This document shows positions 49,310-58,078 of a DNA stretch of 62,443 bases, in pieces (within the stretch, counting starts at the first letter, position 1; every line of letters starts with the position of its first letter). The DNA is taken from the NCBI RefSeq assembly GCF_007860095.1, contig NZ_SJPT01000001.1, forward strand, positions 1 through 62,443, read 5' to 3'. The notes beneath the pieces were generated by a model. That model searched no databases. It saw only the letters and a list, made by a program, of their open reading frames with translations, and was not told the DNA's origin. Source of the DNA: Novipirellula galeiformis. GTDB taxonomy: Bacteria > Planctomycetota > Planctomycetia > Pirellulales > Pirellulaceae. The position numbers were made by a program, and so were the translations under genes.

Positions 49310-52300
49310 TTACTGAACCACGATTGGCAAGCTCTCACTATGGCTGTTGAACTCGGGAGCATACATGCATTCGATGTTCGCAAATCCCGTCTGGTACTCG
49401 CCCTTTAACTGAACCCGTGTGCTGTACTCGAACACATACGTTCCCTTGGGCAAGTAGTCGATAAAGAAATGCGATGCCGTGTCACGTGTGGATTCGTAAT
49501 ACCCCAGCCCATCTTGGTACTTGTACTGAGATAAAACGTTGACCGGTTCGGTGCCGCTGCCACGATAGTCCTTCATGTGAACATACTCCATGTCACGGTC
49601 CGTTCTCAACACGATCCGTACGACTAATTCGTCGCCCACAGCAACCGGTCCATCCACCGCGACCAAGGTGGGGCCTTTCGCGGTGTTCTTTTTGACGAAC
49701 AATTTCTTTTCCAACGTCAACGGCGTTCCGTCGTGCGGCGTCACCTTGCTGATGTCTTCGAGATATTGCCAATGCAGACTGCCCCACGCGACGCCCTCGT
49801 CGACCTTTCGCATGGTCACTTTGCCCAGCTCGGGTTTCACTTCGGCCGCAGGGAAACGAACCTCGTAGAAACCGGTTCCCGCTTCGACATCCTTGGGCTC
49901 GATCGGTGTACCGCCGAGGTCGACGCGGACCAATTCGTCGGACGCTAATAGATCGCTGCCACGCAGTAGCAACGCGTAGATCGCATCGGCGGTCGCCTTG
50001 GTCGTCTTCCAATCTTGCGTTTGCTTTTGCTTGAGCAGCCAAACTTTACAATCCTCGACCGCTTCGCGATCGTTCATGACCTCGTCAAAGGCTTCGATCA
50101 TCATCGCCTGGGTTTCGATGGGAGCTCGGTACCACCACCACGAGAGTTCATTCTCACGCCAAAACATGCCGAGTTCTTCGTCGGTGACCGAACGCTCTTT
50201 GATCGACGCCATGATGGCTTTGGCCGCATCGAGTTCGTCCCATCGCTTCAGCGCCACCGCCATGTGAGCTTGCGACTGTCGAAAGGCCAGTTTCAACCAA
50301 TGAGTTTTCGCTTGATCGACCCAGTAATCGACCGCTTCGCGATGTTCCGCTGCAACCGGCTGGTCTTTCAGGAAGAAACTACGGCCGTACAAGTACAACG
50401 CAATCGTTGTCGAGAGGTGATTCTCCTTGCGATGGTCCGATTTAAGTTCCTCGTATTGCTTGGTCACCCAGGCATCGAGCCGCGTCAACGAGCGAATCGC
50501 AGGTTGCATATCGACCTCGACCCCGAGATGCCGCATCCGTCCAAACCCGGTCGTGATATACAACGTGATGTAATCGTTACCGCGTCCGCCGGGGAACCAG
50601 GGCCATGAGCCATCTTCGAGCTGCATTTCGGTCAACTTGAACAACGACCGATTCGTTTCGTCTTGCAAACGATTTTGGTCGAACAAAATCCCTACGTTGC
50701 GTCGTGCTTGGCTTTCGCTCTCGGCTTGGCGGACCCAAGGCGTTTCTTCCAACAGGACCGATTTCAGGTCTTGGTTCTTTTCCAATGGGCTGTCCAGCGC
50801 CGGCGTGCCACGCCATTGGTCAAAGATCCGTTCGATCTTAGGATCGCTTCCGGCGATATGTTTCGCCAACGAATTGGCGTACAGCCGATTGAAGACTTGC
50901 TCGCTGCAATCGTGTGGGAACTCCATCAAATATGGCAGCGCCATCACCGCGTACCACGATGGATTGGACGCGACCTGTAGCGTCAACGATTGATGCTCGA
51001 GCGTGTCCGAGCCACCCGAGTTGATCAGCTTTTCGAATTCGAATTGCTTCTCTTGCTGGCCGCGAATCGGCAGCGGCAAGGATTCGGTCACAAGCACGCG
51101 TCGCGACAACACGGGCAAATAGCCCTCTTCGCCGTCGGACAAACGTCCCGTCGAGCCCACCGCCTTGTAGGTCAGGAAACCGATGTTATCGGGAACCTTG
51201 ATCTTCCACGAGAACGAACGCGATTGGCCCGCAGGAATCGTGAACGATTGGTCCACATTTTCGTTACCGAGTTGCTCATCAACGTTATCGGTTGTCTTTG
51301 CATCGGCAAACGACAAACGCACTTGACCGCTTTGCTCGGTGGGCGATTGGTTGCTGACCTTGACGGTAAACTCAATCAAATCGCCTTCACGGACAAAGCG
51401 AGGTGGGTTCGGTTGGACCATCAAATCTTTCGCCGTCACCGTGGTGGCGGTGATCGATCCGCTGCGTAGTTCTTGGTCGTGGGCAAACCCCAGGAACTTC
51501 CACTCGGTCAACGCTTCGGGCATCGTGAATTCCATCCGCACCGTGCCATCCTCGCCCGCCATCAAATGGGGAAAGAAGAAGGCGGTTTCATTCAGGTTTT
51601 TGCGCGCCGAGACGTTTTCTAAATCGAGATCCGGGGTCTTCGCACCGCCCTTGTCGTCGGCGCCCTGAACGCCATCTTGTTGCTCGACCGGCGGGGCGGC
51701 GGCGACAGCGGACTTGCTCATCATGGCCGCTTCCGGGGCCCCCCTACTCATGGCAGAGTCCATCATCGGGGCCTCCGCCATGTTAAACGCTTCGCCACCT
51801 TTCATCATCGCTTGACGCCCACCGCGGGCACGGGCGTGAAATTGGTAGCCATATAAGTTTTGGATGATCATGTTGGGGTAATGGCGATAGCTCAGCGATG
51901 CATTGCGTTGCTCGCGATTCCACCCGTACCAAATTTGGCGTAGCGTTTCGGGTGAGTTCTGGAACTGCGAGTTCATACGTGAATGATCCTGATAGAACAC
52001 GTTGAATCGCTGCATCCATGCGTGCGGCTGAAACGCATCGAGCGAGGCGTCATACAATGTCGCGACCATCTCGGCCGCCGCACGCTCGGCATCCGGTCCT
52101 TTGATGATTGCCGTCCAGGATTCTTTGGCGGCGGGAGCCAGTTTGGAAACGAAATGCTCCCATTGGATATCGAGTTCTTTGTTGCTCCAGGGGACTTCCA
52201 CGCGATGCGTATTCAAGTAGGCGCGGTTTTCGCGCACCATCGTCGTTCGCACGATGAATCCGCCTCGCATCGATTCGTTGACCGCCTGTTCGATCAAAAC

Positions 52301-55300
52301 CTGAGTCGTCTTCGGTTGAGTCCAGTAGCTCTTGATGATCTCTCCGCGATGTTCGATTTCAACGAACGCACGCGCGGTGTTGTAACCGCTGGCCCAAATC
52401 GCACGCATCGATTGCCCCGGTTCGACGGAGTTCTTTTCTTGGATGAAAAGATCGGGGATCTTGATCGCAAGCTTTTTGGCTTCAGGATCGAGCACTTGAA
52501 TTGGCAACAGGGCGGTGACCGCTTTACCGAACCGATCTCGTGTTTCGAGCTTGGCACGATACGCTCCCTCCTCGAGCTTGAATGTCACTTTTGCGTTACC
52601 GCCGCCATCGGTTTCGAAGTTTTCTTTGGCAACGGAGTCACCGAGTTCCCAATGCTTGGTGTCCGACAAATCGGCGGGCGAAGTTGCACCGCCCCCGGCT
52701 TTCATCGCCGATCCCATGTGGCCGCGGCGCGGCCAATGTCCGCCGCCACTCAGCGGAGCACGGTGCACCTTGCTAGGTTGTTTTAACTGATAAATCGTCA
52801 CCGTCCCCTTGGCCGATTGGCCCTCGCCATCGAGTGTTTTCGTGGTGATCGAAACGGTAACGGGTTCGGCATTGGTTTGCCAATCTTCGGCGGTCATCGT
52901 TGCCGCGAGCGCCGTGTAGCCAACGTTCACGATGCGTTGATCCGAGCGGGTTTCCCCACTCGAATCGGTCACGTCCGCATAGACCGTGAATTGGAAGGTG
53001 GGTTCGCTTTGTGCGGGAACCGAGAGATCGGGTTTGGCGACAAACTCGATGTCGAACGTTCCATTGGCGTTGCTACGCGTGGTTCCATGAGCGATTTCTT
53101 GGTTGCCTTGCGATGGCATCGGTGGCCAGACCGGACGCCAGAATTGCGACCACGACCACCACACCGGATAACGCACTTCCCGCACCACTCGCCACGAGAC
53201 CTTGGCGTCGTCAAGCGAAGCTCCGGTGTACGCGGTCGCGTTGCCTTTGACGATCACACGCTCGCCCAAACGGGCTGCTTCCTTCGGAGGATCGAGTTTG
53301 ACTTGAAACTTCGGCCGTTTGTATTCCTCGACACGGAATTGAGTTTGTCCTTGCGCCGTCCCGTCGACTCGCAATGACATTTGTCCCATCAACCGATCGC
53401 GTGGCGCAGTCACGCTGCCGTTAAAGCTGCCGTAGTCGTTCGTGCGATGGGTTAGACGTTCAATTTCCTTGCCGTTGACATCCGAGAACACCACGACGAC
53501 CGCTTGGTTGGCCAACGTTTTGTAGTCGTTCTGATTTTGATTCACCGAAAAACAAATGCCTTTGTAGCGAATCGTTTGTCCCGGACGGTACAGGGCGCGG
53601 TCGGTGAAGAAATGCGTTTGCTGAGAGGTCTCGCGTGAGTGGTTGGCCGTGTAGACCGACATGCCATTGTTTGAGGAAAGGCGATGGCCGCGGTGCGTCG
53701 CCAACAACATTAGATTGCGGCCATTGGTGACCTTGCCTTTGAATAGCCCATTGGCATCGGTGGTGAGCGTTGGCAAGGCAACACGCCGATTGCCTTCGTT
53801 GGCCCAGATTTTGACGGTCGCGTCTTGGCGTGGGGCTCCCGTCTTGGCATCCAAGACGAATCCTTCGAGTGTGCCCTCGCCATGTTTGGTGCGCAGAACC
53901 AAGGCAAGATCGCTGACCCAAACCTCCGCCATACTGACTTGATTGTCGGCTTGCTGGAAATCTTCTCGATGACTGGCGAACAAGAAATACGAACCGGGTT
54001 TCACATCCTCGGGCACTTTGACTGACTCGAGTTGCTCTTGATAGTCCTCGGTTTTGGGCAAGTCGGCGGACCATCGTTTAACGACATTGCGGGTCATTAA
54101 CGCGTTTTGTTCATTTTGATTCAAGTTCATCGGTTGGTAGCGATTCGAATTGACGAATTCATCAAAATCGAATGGCACCAATCGAAAGTACACTTTGTCG
54201 ACGTTGCGATAACGCACATCAATGGTCGGCCACGGGGCATTCCAAACACGTTCGGTTGTGATCGAAGCGGACGGCGATTCGATCTGCTGGATCAAGTTGA
54301 AACAGCGTGCGCCCCCGACGCTATCGGGATGCTGAGCCAAGCCTTGTTCGGCAACTTTCTTGGCGGCGACGAAATCGTTCTCGCTTTGCAGCACGGTGGC
54401 GAGCTGATGCAGCGCGCGAGCGGAGATCGGATGCGTGGCATGTTGCTCGGCAAACCGTTTGAGCGCCGCCTTGTAACGGGCGTCCTTCTCTTCGCCAAAG
54501 GCGTGGTTGTTCGCGAACTCGAGTCGATGCAGGTCCGTGTCGATGAAGGCCGATGGATCTTTGTCGTCGCGATGAAACGCCAGCAATTGTTGATACAGGC
54601 GAATCGCTTTCAGCTTGGGCGAATCGTTGTCCTCGGTGATGGGATTCCAGTCCAGGAACGCTTCGGCCGAAGCGAAGATAGGACTGTCCGCCGAGAGATC
54701 AAACGCATCCTCGCTACGCGCCCCGGCCTGTTCCGCCGACGAGTAGAATTCGAGCGCTTCGTAGACCAAGAAATCCCACAGCGTCGGACGATAGGAATCA
54801 GGGGCGGAGCCCTTTTCGATCAGTTCGTCGTATTGAGCGATCGGAGTCTTCTGAAGCACATCGCGGTTCTCGAGTGCCTTGTCGAATTGGGCCGCGGTGA
54901 CTTCCAAGATCCGTGGCAAGTCCCACGTCGTGATGTCATCGCTGGCGGGAGCGGCCGTTTGCGTTCGTTGCAGAAATCGCCAGCGGTTTTGTTGGAAATA
55001 GTGCCAGTACCAATGGGCAACAATCGCCTGCATCACCGGTTGCATCTCGGCCGGAGACGGTTCAATCTCGGCGGCCATGCGAGCAATTTTTTCCTCCGGG
55101 CGATTGCCTTGAATCGTCCCTTCGAGCGAGATCTTCAACCCGATGGCCTTGATCGCTGCAGCATACTGCTTCTCGGCCTTCGTTTTGACAATGATCGGCT
55201 CGAGTTTCTCGATTGCCGTTTTCGGCAACCCTTGATTGATCGCCTCCTGGACCTCGGGCCAAGTGGCCTCAGTGGGGTCGGCGGCCCACAGCCAAGTGGC

Positions 55301-55363
55301 ACATAACAGGACTAAAATGCTGGCAAAACCAAGTTTTTGCAGATTAGAAATTGAGTACGACAA
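49310..55363 (-). CDS. Giant bacterial alpha-2-macroglobulin with thioester motif
   Basis: A 2017-residue exported protein starting at TTG (no ATG precedes the signal peptide ILVLLCATWLWAADP). An unusual N-terminal helical repeat region (about 25-370) precedes the macroglobulin part: MG2-type strands FTDRALYRPGQTIRYKGICF, an A2M domain with WKFLGFAHD, and FPHDCSEQVFNRLY, where Cys1486 and Gln1489 form the CxEQ thioester. An alpha/alpha toroid and C-terminal receptor-like beta domains follow (VHMKDYRGSGTEPV, YLPKGTYVFEYSTRVQLKGEYQ). Such proteins trap proteases in a covalent cage in the periplasm, usually with a penicillin-binding protein partner, which is not seen here. The Gly/Ala/Met-rich stretch near 1190-1230 may be the bait region. 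Confidence 0.9.
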   Translation of the reverse strand: MSYSISNLQKLGFASILVLLCATWLWAADPTEATWPEVQEAINQGLPKTAIEKLEPIIVKTKAEKQYAAAIKAIGLKISLEGTIQGNRPEEKIARMAAEIEPSPAEMQPVMQAIVAHWYWHYFQQNRWRFLQRTQTAAPASDDITTWDLPRILEVTAAQFDKALENRDVLQKTPIAQYDELIEKGSAPDSYRPTLWDFLVYEALEFYSSAEQAGARSEDAFDLSADSPIFASAEAFLDWNPITEDNDSPKLKAIRLYQQLLAFHRDDKDPSAFIDTDLHRLEFANNHAFGEEKDARYKAALKRFAEQHATHPISARALHQLATVLQSENDFVAAKKVAEQGLAQHPDSVGGARCFNLIQQIESPSASITTERVWNAPWPTIDVRYRNVDKVYFRLVPFDFDEFVNSNRYQPMNLNQNEQNALMTRNVVKRWSADLPKTEDYQEQLESVKVPEDVKPGSYFLFASHREDFQQADNQVSMAEVWVSDLALVLRTKHGEGTLEGFVLDAKTGAPRQDATVKIWANEGNRRVALPTLTTDANGLFKGKVTNGRNLMLLATHRGHRLSSNNGMSVYTANHSRETSQQTHFFTDRALYRPGQTIRYKGICFSVNQNQNDYKTLANQAVVVVFSDVNGKEIERLTHRTNDYGSFNGSVTAPRDRLMGQMSLRVDGTAQGQTQFRVEEYKRPKFQVKLDPPKEAARLGERVIVKGNATAYTGASLDDAKVSWRVVREVRYPVWWSWSQFWRPVWPPMPSQGNQEIAHGTTRSNANGTFDIEFVAKPDLSVPAQSEPTFQFTVYADVTDSSGETRSDQRIVNVGYTALAATMTAEDWQTNAEPVTVSITTKTLDGEGQSAKGTVTIYQLKQPSKVHRAPLSGGGHWPRRGHMGSAMKAGGGATSPADLSDTKHWELGDSVAKENFETDGGGNAKVTFKLEEGAYRAKLETRDRFGKAVTALLPIQVLDPEAKKLAIKIPDLFIQEKNSVEPGQSMRAIWASGYNTARAFVEIEHRGEIIKSYWTQPKTTQVLIEQAVNESMRGGFIVRTTMVRENRAYLNTHRVEVPWSNKELDIQWEHFVSKLAPAAKESWTAIIKGPDAERAAAEMVATLYDASLDAFQPHAWMQRFNVFYQDHSRMNSQFQNSPETLRQIWYGWNREQRNASLSYRHYPNMIIQNLYGYQFHARARGGRQAMMKGGEAFNMAEAPMMDSAMSRGAPEAAMMSKSAVAAAPPVEQQDGVQGADDKGGAKTPDLDLENVSARKNLNETAFFFPHLMAGEDGTVRMEFTMPEALTEWKFLGFAHDQELRSGSITATTVTAKDLMVQPNPPRFVREGDLIEFTVKVSNQSPTEQSGQVRLSFADAKTTDNVDEQLGNENVDQSFTIPAGQSRSFSWKIKVPDNIGFLTYKAVGSTGRLSDGEEGYLPVLSRRVLVTESLPLPIRGQQEKQFEFEKLINSGGSDTLEHQSLTLQVASNPSWYAVMALPYLMEFPHDCSEQVFNRLYANSLAKHIAGSDPKIERIFDQWRGTPALDSPLEKNQDLKSVLLEETPWVRQAESESQARRNVGILFDQNRLQDETNRSLFKLTEMQLEDGSWPWFPGGRGNDYITLYITTGFGRMRHLGVEVDMQPAIRSLTRLDAWVTKQYEELKSDHRKENHLSTTIALYLYGRSFFLKDQPVAAEHREAVDYWVDQAKTHWLKLAFRQSQAHMAVALKRWDELDAAKAIMASIKERSVTDEELGMFWRENELSWWWYRAPIETQAMMIEAFDEVMNDREAVEDCKVWLLKQKQTQDWKTTKATADAIYALLLRGSDLLASDELVRVDLGGTPIEPKDVEAGTGFYEVRFPAAEVKPELGKVTMRKVDEGVAWGSLHWQYLEDISKVTPHDGTPLTLEKKLFVKKNTAKGPTLVAVDGPVAVGDELVVRIVLRTDRDMEYVHMKDYRGSGTEPVNVLSQYKYQDGLGYYESTRDTASHFFIDYLPKGTYVFEYSTRVQLKGEYQTGFANIECMYAPEFNSHSESLPIVVQ

Positions 55364-55503
55364 GAGAAAACTCGCACGGTTGGGGGAGCTTGAGAGGAGC
55401 GTCTGTTGGGATGTTAACGAACGCCGGGCGAGTTTATTAGCTGAGAAATGTTTTTTTATTCCGGCAACTCAGCTGAGGGCGTTTGAAGTTGCACGTTTTT
55501 CAT

Positions 55504-55567
55504 CACCCGCAGCGTCAGCGAGGGAATGATCACCCTTGATTCGGTCCCTCGCTAACGCGTCGGGTTA
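55504..55567. repeat. REP-like hairpin, copy 3 of 4
   Basis: Left arm from 55504 (CACCCGCAGCGTCAGCGAGG) pairs with the right arm ending near 55567 (CCTCGCTAACGCGTCGGG) with few mismatches. The loop shares TTGATTCGGTCCCTCGCT with copy 2. Confidence 0.75.
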
Positions 55568-55622
55568 CGATTTTATTGGGGAAACGGCGATTTGCTGGGG
55601 AAAACGGCAATGCCGTGATTCC

Positions 55623-55705
55623 AAAACGCGAGGCTTTCCTCGCTCGTTTTCTGGATACGGTTCCGGTGTAAACGAAAGTGCGACGGACGATGACGTCCGC
55701 CGCAC
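55623..55705 (-). terminator. Two stem-loops after the Nramp-like gene, terminator-like on the minus strand
   Basis: 55678-55705 folds as GTGCG-A-CGGACG / CGTCCG-C-CGCAC around ATGA and is followed on the minus strand by TTTCGTTT. 55623-55650 is a second stem (CGAGG CTTT CCTCG flanked by AAAACG and CGTTTT). Both lie within about 175 bases past the stop codon of the Nramp-like gene. Confidence 0.5.
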
Positions 55706-55796
55706 TCGGTAAGTTCTCTCAGGTTAGCCCCCTACTCTCAGGGACGCCCGGCTCTCAGGTTAGCCCCGCAGAGCGGTGGGTGACTCGCGGTTTTAC

Positions 55797-57134
55797 CTAC
55801 GAGATCAGCCCCCACAACGTGCGGGCCGACAATGCAACCACGACGAGCAAGCCAATCCAACACAAAATCGTGATCGCAGCGGGAACCGGAAACGGCAACT
55901 TCTTTAATTGCCACACGATCACGAGGGCCAGGATTGGGAAGCACAATACGGTGAGAGCTTGTGCAATCACGATGAAGCTGACCAAGTCGATACCGGTGAT
56001 CGCCACCGTGCTGGCTACCAACCATCCCAGCAGCAGTGCCGCAATCGTGGAGGTGCGAACGCTGGTCGACGACATCTTGCTGTTCAATCCAATGGCATCA
56101 CAGAATACCACGCCGCCGATCAAGGCGTTCACCAAGAAGGAGCTGGCGGCCCCTGCAAAGATCCCTAACGAGAAAACGATTTTGGCCCAGGCGCCAAACA
56201 GCGGCTCGAGTGACATCGCGACGACGCTGGCGTCCTTCAGCTCCTTCGGATCGATTTTGCCGTGCAGTGCGGTCGCTGCGGTGATGAAAATCATCCCGGT
56301 GATCAACGCCAACGAGGCAATCCCAACAAAGCTGTCGACCAACCCAACGCGAAGGTCTTTGGGCCCCCAACCTTTTTCTTTGACTTGGTAAGACTGGTAA
56401 AACGCACCGGCCACGGAGAACGTCGTCGCGATCATGGCGCCGATACTGAGCCATGAAACCGCCGCGGCGGTGCCTCCGGCCGAGCTGGTCTCGGTCGAGA
56501 CGGCCAATTTAGGGACGAGCCCCATCGCGATTTCCGAAATCGAGGGCTGGGATGCGATCATGCTCAACCCGAACGCGAGCACCATCATGCCCACCAACAC
56601 CGCCATCAAACGTTCCACGATGCGATACAGATCGCGACGCCCAAGCACCACGATCGCAATGATCCCCACGTTGACCAATAGCAACAACATTGACTTGGCA
56701 ATCGGGCTGAGATCGTCCAGTGTCGAGGGGCCGACGAACCCACCGGCGGCCATTAACATCGCATTGTTATTGGAGGCCTGGAACAGCGTCACCGCGATCA
56801 TCAACGATCCCCCAACGAGCCACGCGGCGGGACGACCGAAGGTGTCGGCGACACTTTGGCAGAGCGTTTTTTGGCTACATACCCCGATCATCATCGAAGC
56901 CATCGTCATGCCAATCATCAACAAGCCCGCAAGCGGCACGACCCACAACAGATCCAAGCCGTATTCACAGCCCACGCGACTCGCGCTGACGATGCTGCCC
57001 GGACCTAAAACAACCGCAGCAACGACAATCGCTGGCCCGATTCGGGCGAACCGGCTCAGCCAACTAGTGGAACTCGGCCGCGGACTCGAATCATCATTTG
57101 TACGGGACTGGTTTGTTTCGCTATTATCTAACAC
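55797..57134 (-). CDS. Nramp-fold transporter lacking the canonical metal-binding motifs
   Basis: A 445-residue, eleven-helix protein of the Nramp family by length and helix pattern; the start is GTG. In canonical Nramp transporters helix 1 carries DPGN and helix 6 carries MPH, which coordinate the metal. Here helix 1 reads GPGS (residues 44-47; ARIGPAIVVAAVVLGPGSIVSASRVGCEYGLDLLWVV) and the helix 6 region reads IGAMIATTFSVAGAFYQSYQ, with ATT (236-238) where MPH should be. It therefore belongs to an Nramp-related group with a different, unknown substrate. It is divergent from the nagB2-nagA pair (147-bp shared region), so they may be co-regulated. Confidence 0.82.
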   Translation of the reverse strand: MLDNSETNQSRTNDDSSPRPSSTSWLSRFARIGPAIVVAAVVLGPGSIVSASRVGCEYGLDLLWVVPLAGLLMIGMTMASMMIGVCSQKTLCQSVADTFGRPAAWLVGGSLMIAVTLFQASNNNAMLMAAGGFVGPSTLDDLSPIAKSMLLLLVNVGIIAIVVLGRRDLYRIVERLMAVLVGMMVLAFGLSMIASQPSISEIAMGLVPKLAVSTETSSAGGTAAAVSWLSIGAMIATTFSVAGAFYQSYQVKEKGWGPKDLRVGLVDSFVGIASLALITGMIFITAATALHGKIDPKELKDASVVAMSLEPLFGAWAKIVFSLGIFAGAASSFLVNALIGGVVFCDAIGLNSKMSSTSVRTSTIAALLLGWLVASTVAITGIDLVSFIVIAQALTVLCFPILALVIVWQLKKLPFPVPAAITILCWIGLLVVVALSARTLWGLIS

Positions 57135-57266
57135 AATCGTCTACCAACTAAAAAAATGGATGGACAGCACGGCCGTCCTGAAATGTTTTTTTACAGCCGA
57201 GCTCAATGGAGCATGGGCCGCCAGAGTATGGCACTCCCATCCTCTCACGAATTCAGCTAATTTGAA

Positions 57267-57280
57267 AAGATGAACATCTT
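57267..57280 (+). promoter_or_regulatory. Inverted repeat abutting the nagB2 start codon
   Basis: AAGATG AA CATCTT lies immediately before the ATG at 57281 and covers the place where a ribosome site should be (only AAAAGA is seen). It could be an operator or an mRNA element limiting translation. With a two-base spacer it is more likely a DNA palindrome than an RNA hairpin. Confidence 0.35.
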
Positions 57281-58078
57281 ATGTCCGATCCTACAACAAC
57301 CTCAAAAGTAATGATGCGAACCATTCTAGCCGCTGACCGACCTGCCATGGGGCAGTGGGTAGCCACGCAAGCCGCCGAAGTGATCCGAACCGCCATCGAG
57401 CAACAAGGCCACGCTACGATCGTGATTGCCACCGGAGCTTCACAGTTTGAAGTACTCGGCGAACTTGTCCAGCAGCCTAATATTGATTGGTCCTTAGTGA
57501 CGGGATTTCATCTGGATGAGTACGTCGGTTTGTCGGCCGATCACCCCGCGTCATTTTGTCGCTACTTGAAAGAACGCTTTGTCGATTTGGTGCCGATTTC
57601 CAAGTTTCATTTTCTCTACGGTGACCAAGACGCCAGCGAAACGATTGCCAAAACCGGAGCGGAGCTGCAAAAGACCACGATCGACCTCGCTTTGGTCGGC
57701 ATTGGCGAAAACGCTCACCTAGCCTTCAATGATCCGCCAGCGGATTTTGAGACCCTCGAACCCTACTTGATCGTCAAACTCGACGAAGCGTGCCGTAAGC
57801 AACAGGTGGGTGAGGGTTGGTTCCCCTCGCTAGAAGATGTGCCAACCGAAGCGATGAGCATGTCGGTTCAGCAAATTTTGAAAGCGAAGCGGATTTTCTG
57901 CAGCGTGCCGGATTCGCAAAAAGCGACCGCCGTTCGCCAAACGCTCGAAGGCGGAATCGATCCGATGATCCCCGCCAGTATTTTGAAGCAGCACGCCGGC
58001 GCGACGTTGATCATCGACCGCGCCTCGGCGGGCCAATTGTCGCAAAGCACGCTCGATGAAGTGGAGTCGATCGCGTGA
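57281..58078 (+). CDS. NagB-like glucosamine-6-phosphate deaminase/isomerase paralogue
   Basis: A 265-residue member of the NagB / 6-phosphogluconolactonase superfamily. It has FHLDEYVGLSADHPASFCRYL (catalytic Asp) and GIGENAHLAFNDPPADFE, where the usual GHNGH is GENAH, keeping the last His. IATGASQFEVL replaces the TGGTP loop of true NagB, so phosphate binding may differ. This group is often annotated glucosamine-6-phosphate isomerase. The stop overlaps the nagA start (GTGA), so the two proteins are probably made together, supporting a role in amino-sugar breakdown. The true NagB lies at 25972. Confidence 0.8.
   Translation: MSDPTTTSKVMMRTILAADRPAMGQWVATQAAEVIRTAIEQQGHATIVIATGASQFEVLGELVQQPNIDWSLVTGFHLDEYVGLSADHPASFCRYLKERFVDLVPISKFHFLYGDQDASETIAKTGAELQKTTIDLALVGIGENAHLAFNDPPADFETLEPYLIVKLDEACRKQQVGEGWFPSLEDVPTEAMSMSVQQILKAKRIFCSVPDSQKATAVRQTLEGGIDPMIPASILKQHAGATLIIDRASAGQLSQSTLDEVESIA

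Larger units (their letters stand above)
55364..55796. other. 433-bp gap with repeat and terminator-like hairpins
   Basis: No gene is supported. It contains REP-like hairpin copy 3, two stem-loops, and a 16-bp direct repeat (CTCTCAGGTTAGCCCC at 55716-55731 and 55752-55767). The first 140 bases next to the macroglobulin gene are A/T-richer and probably carry its promoter. Confidence 0.5.

Noticed and set aside
54107-55306. 399-residue plus-strand frame
   Set aside because: It is antisense to the macroglobulin gene, whose reading frame has clear conserved domains; the opposite-frame translation shows no family pattern.
56434-57273. 279-residue plus-strand frame
   Set aside because: Antisense shadow of the Nramp-like gene; composition is that of a complementary hydrophobic frame.
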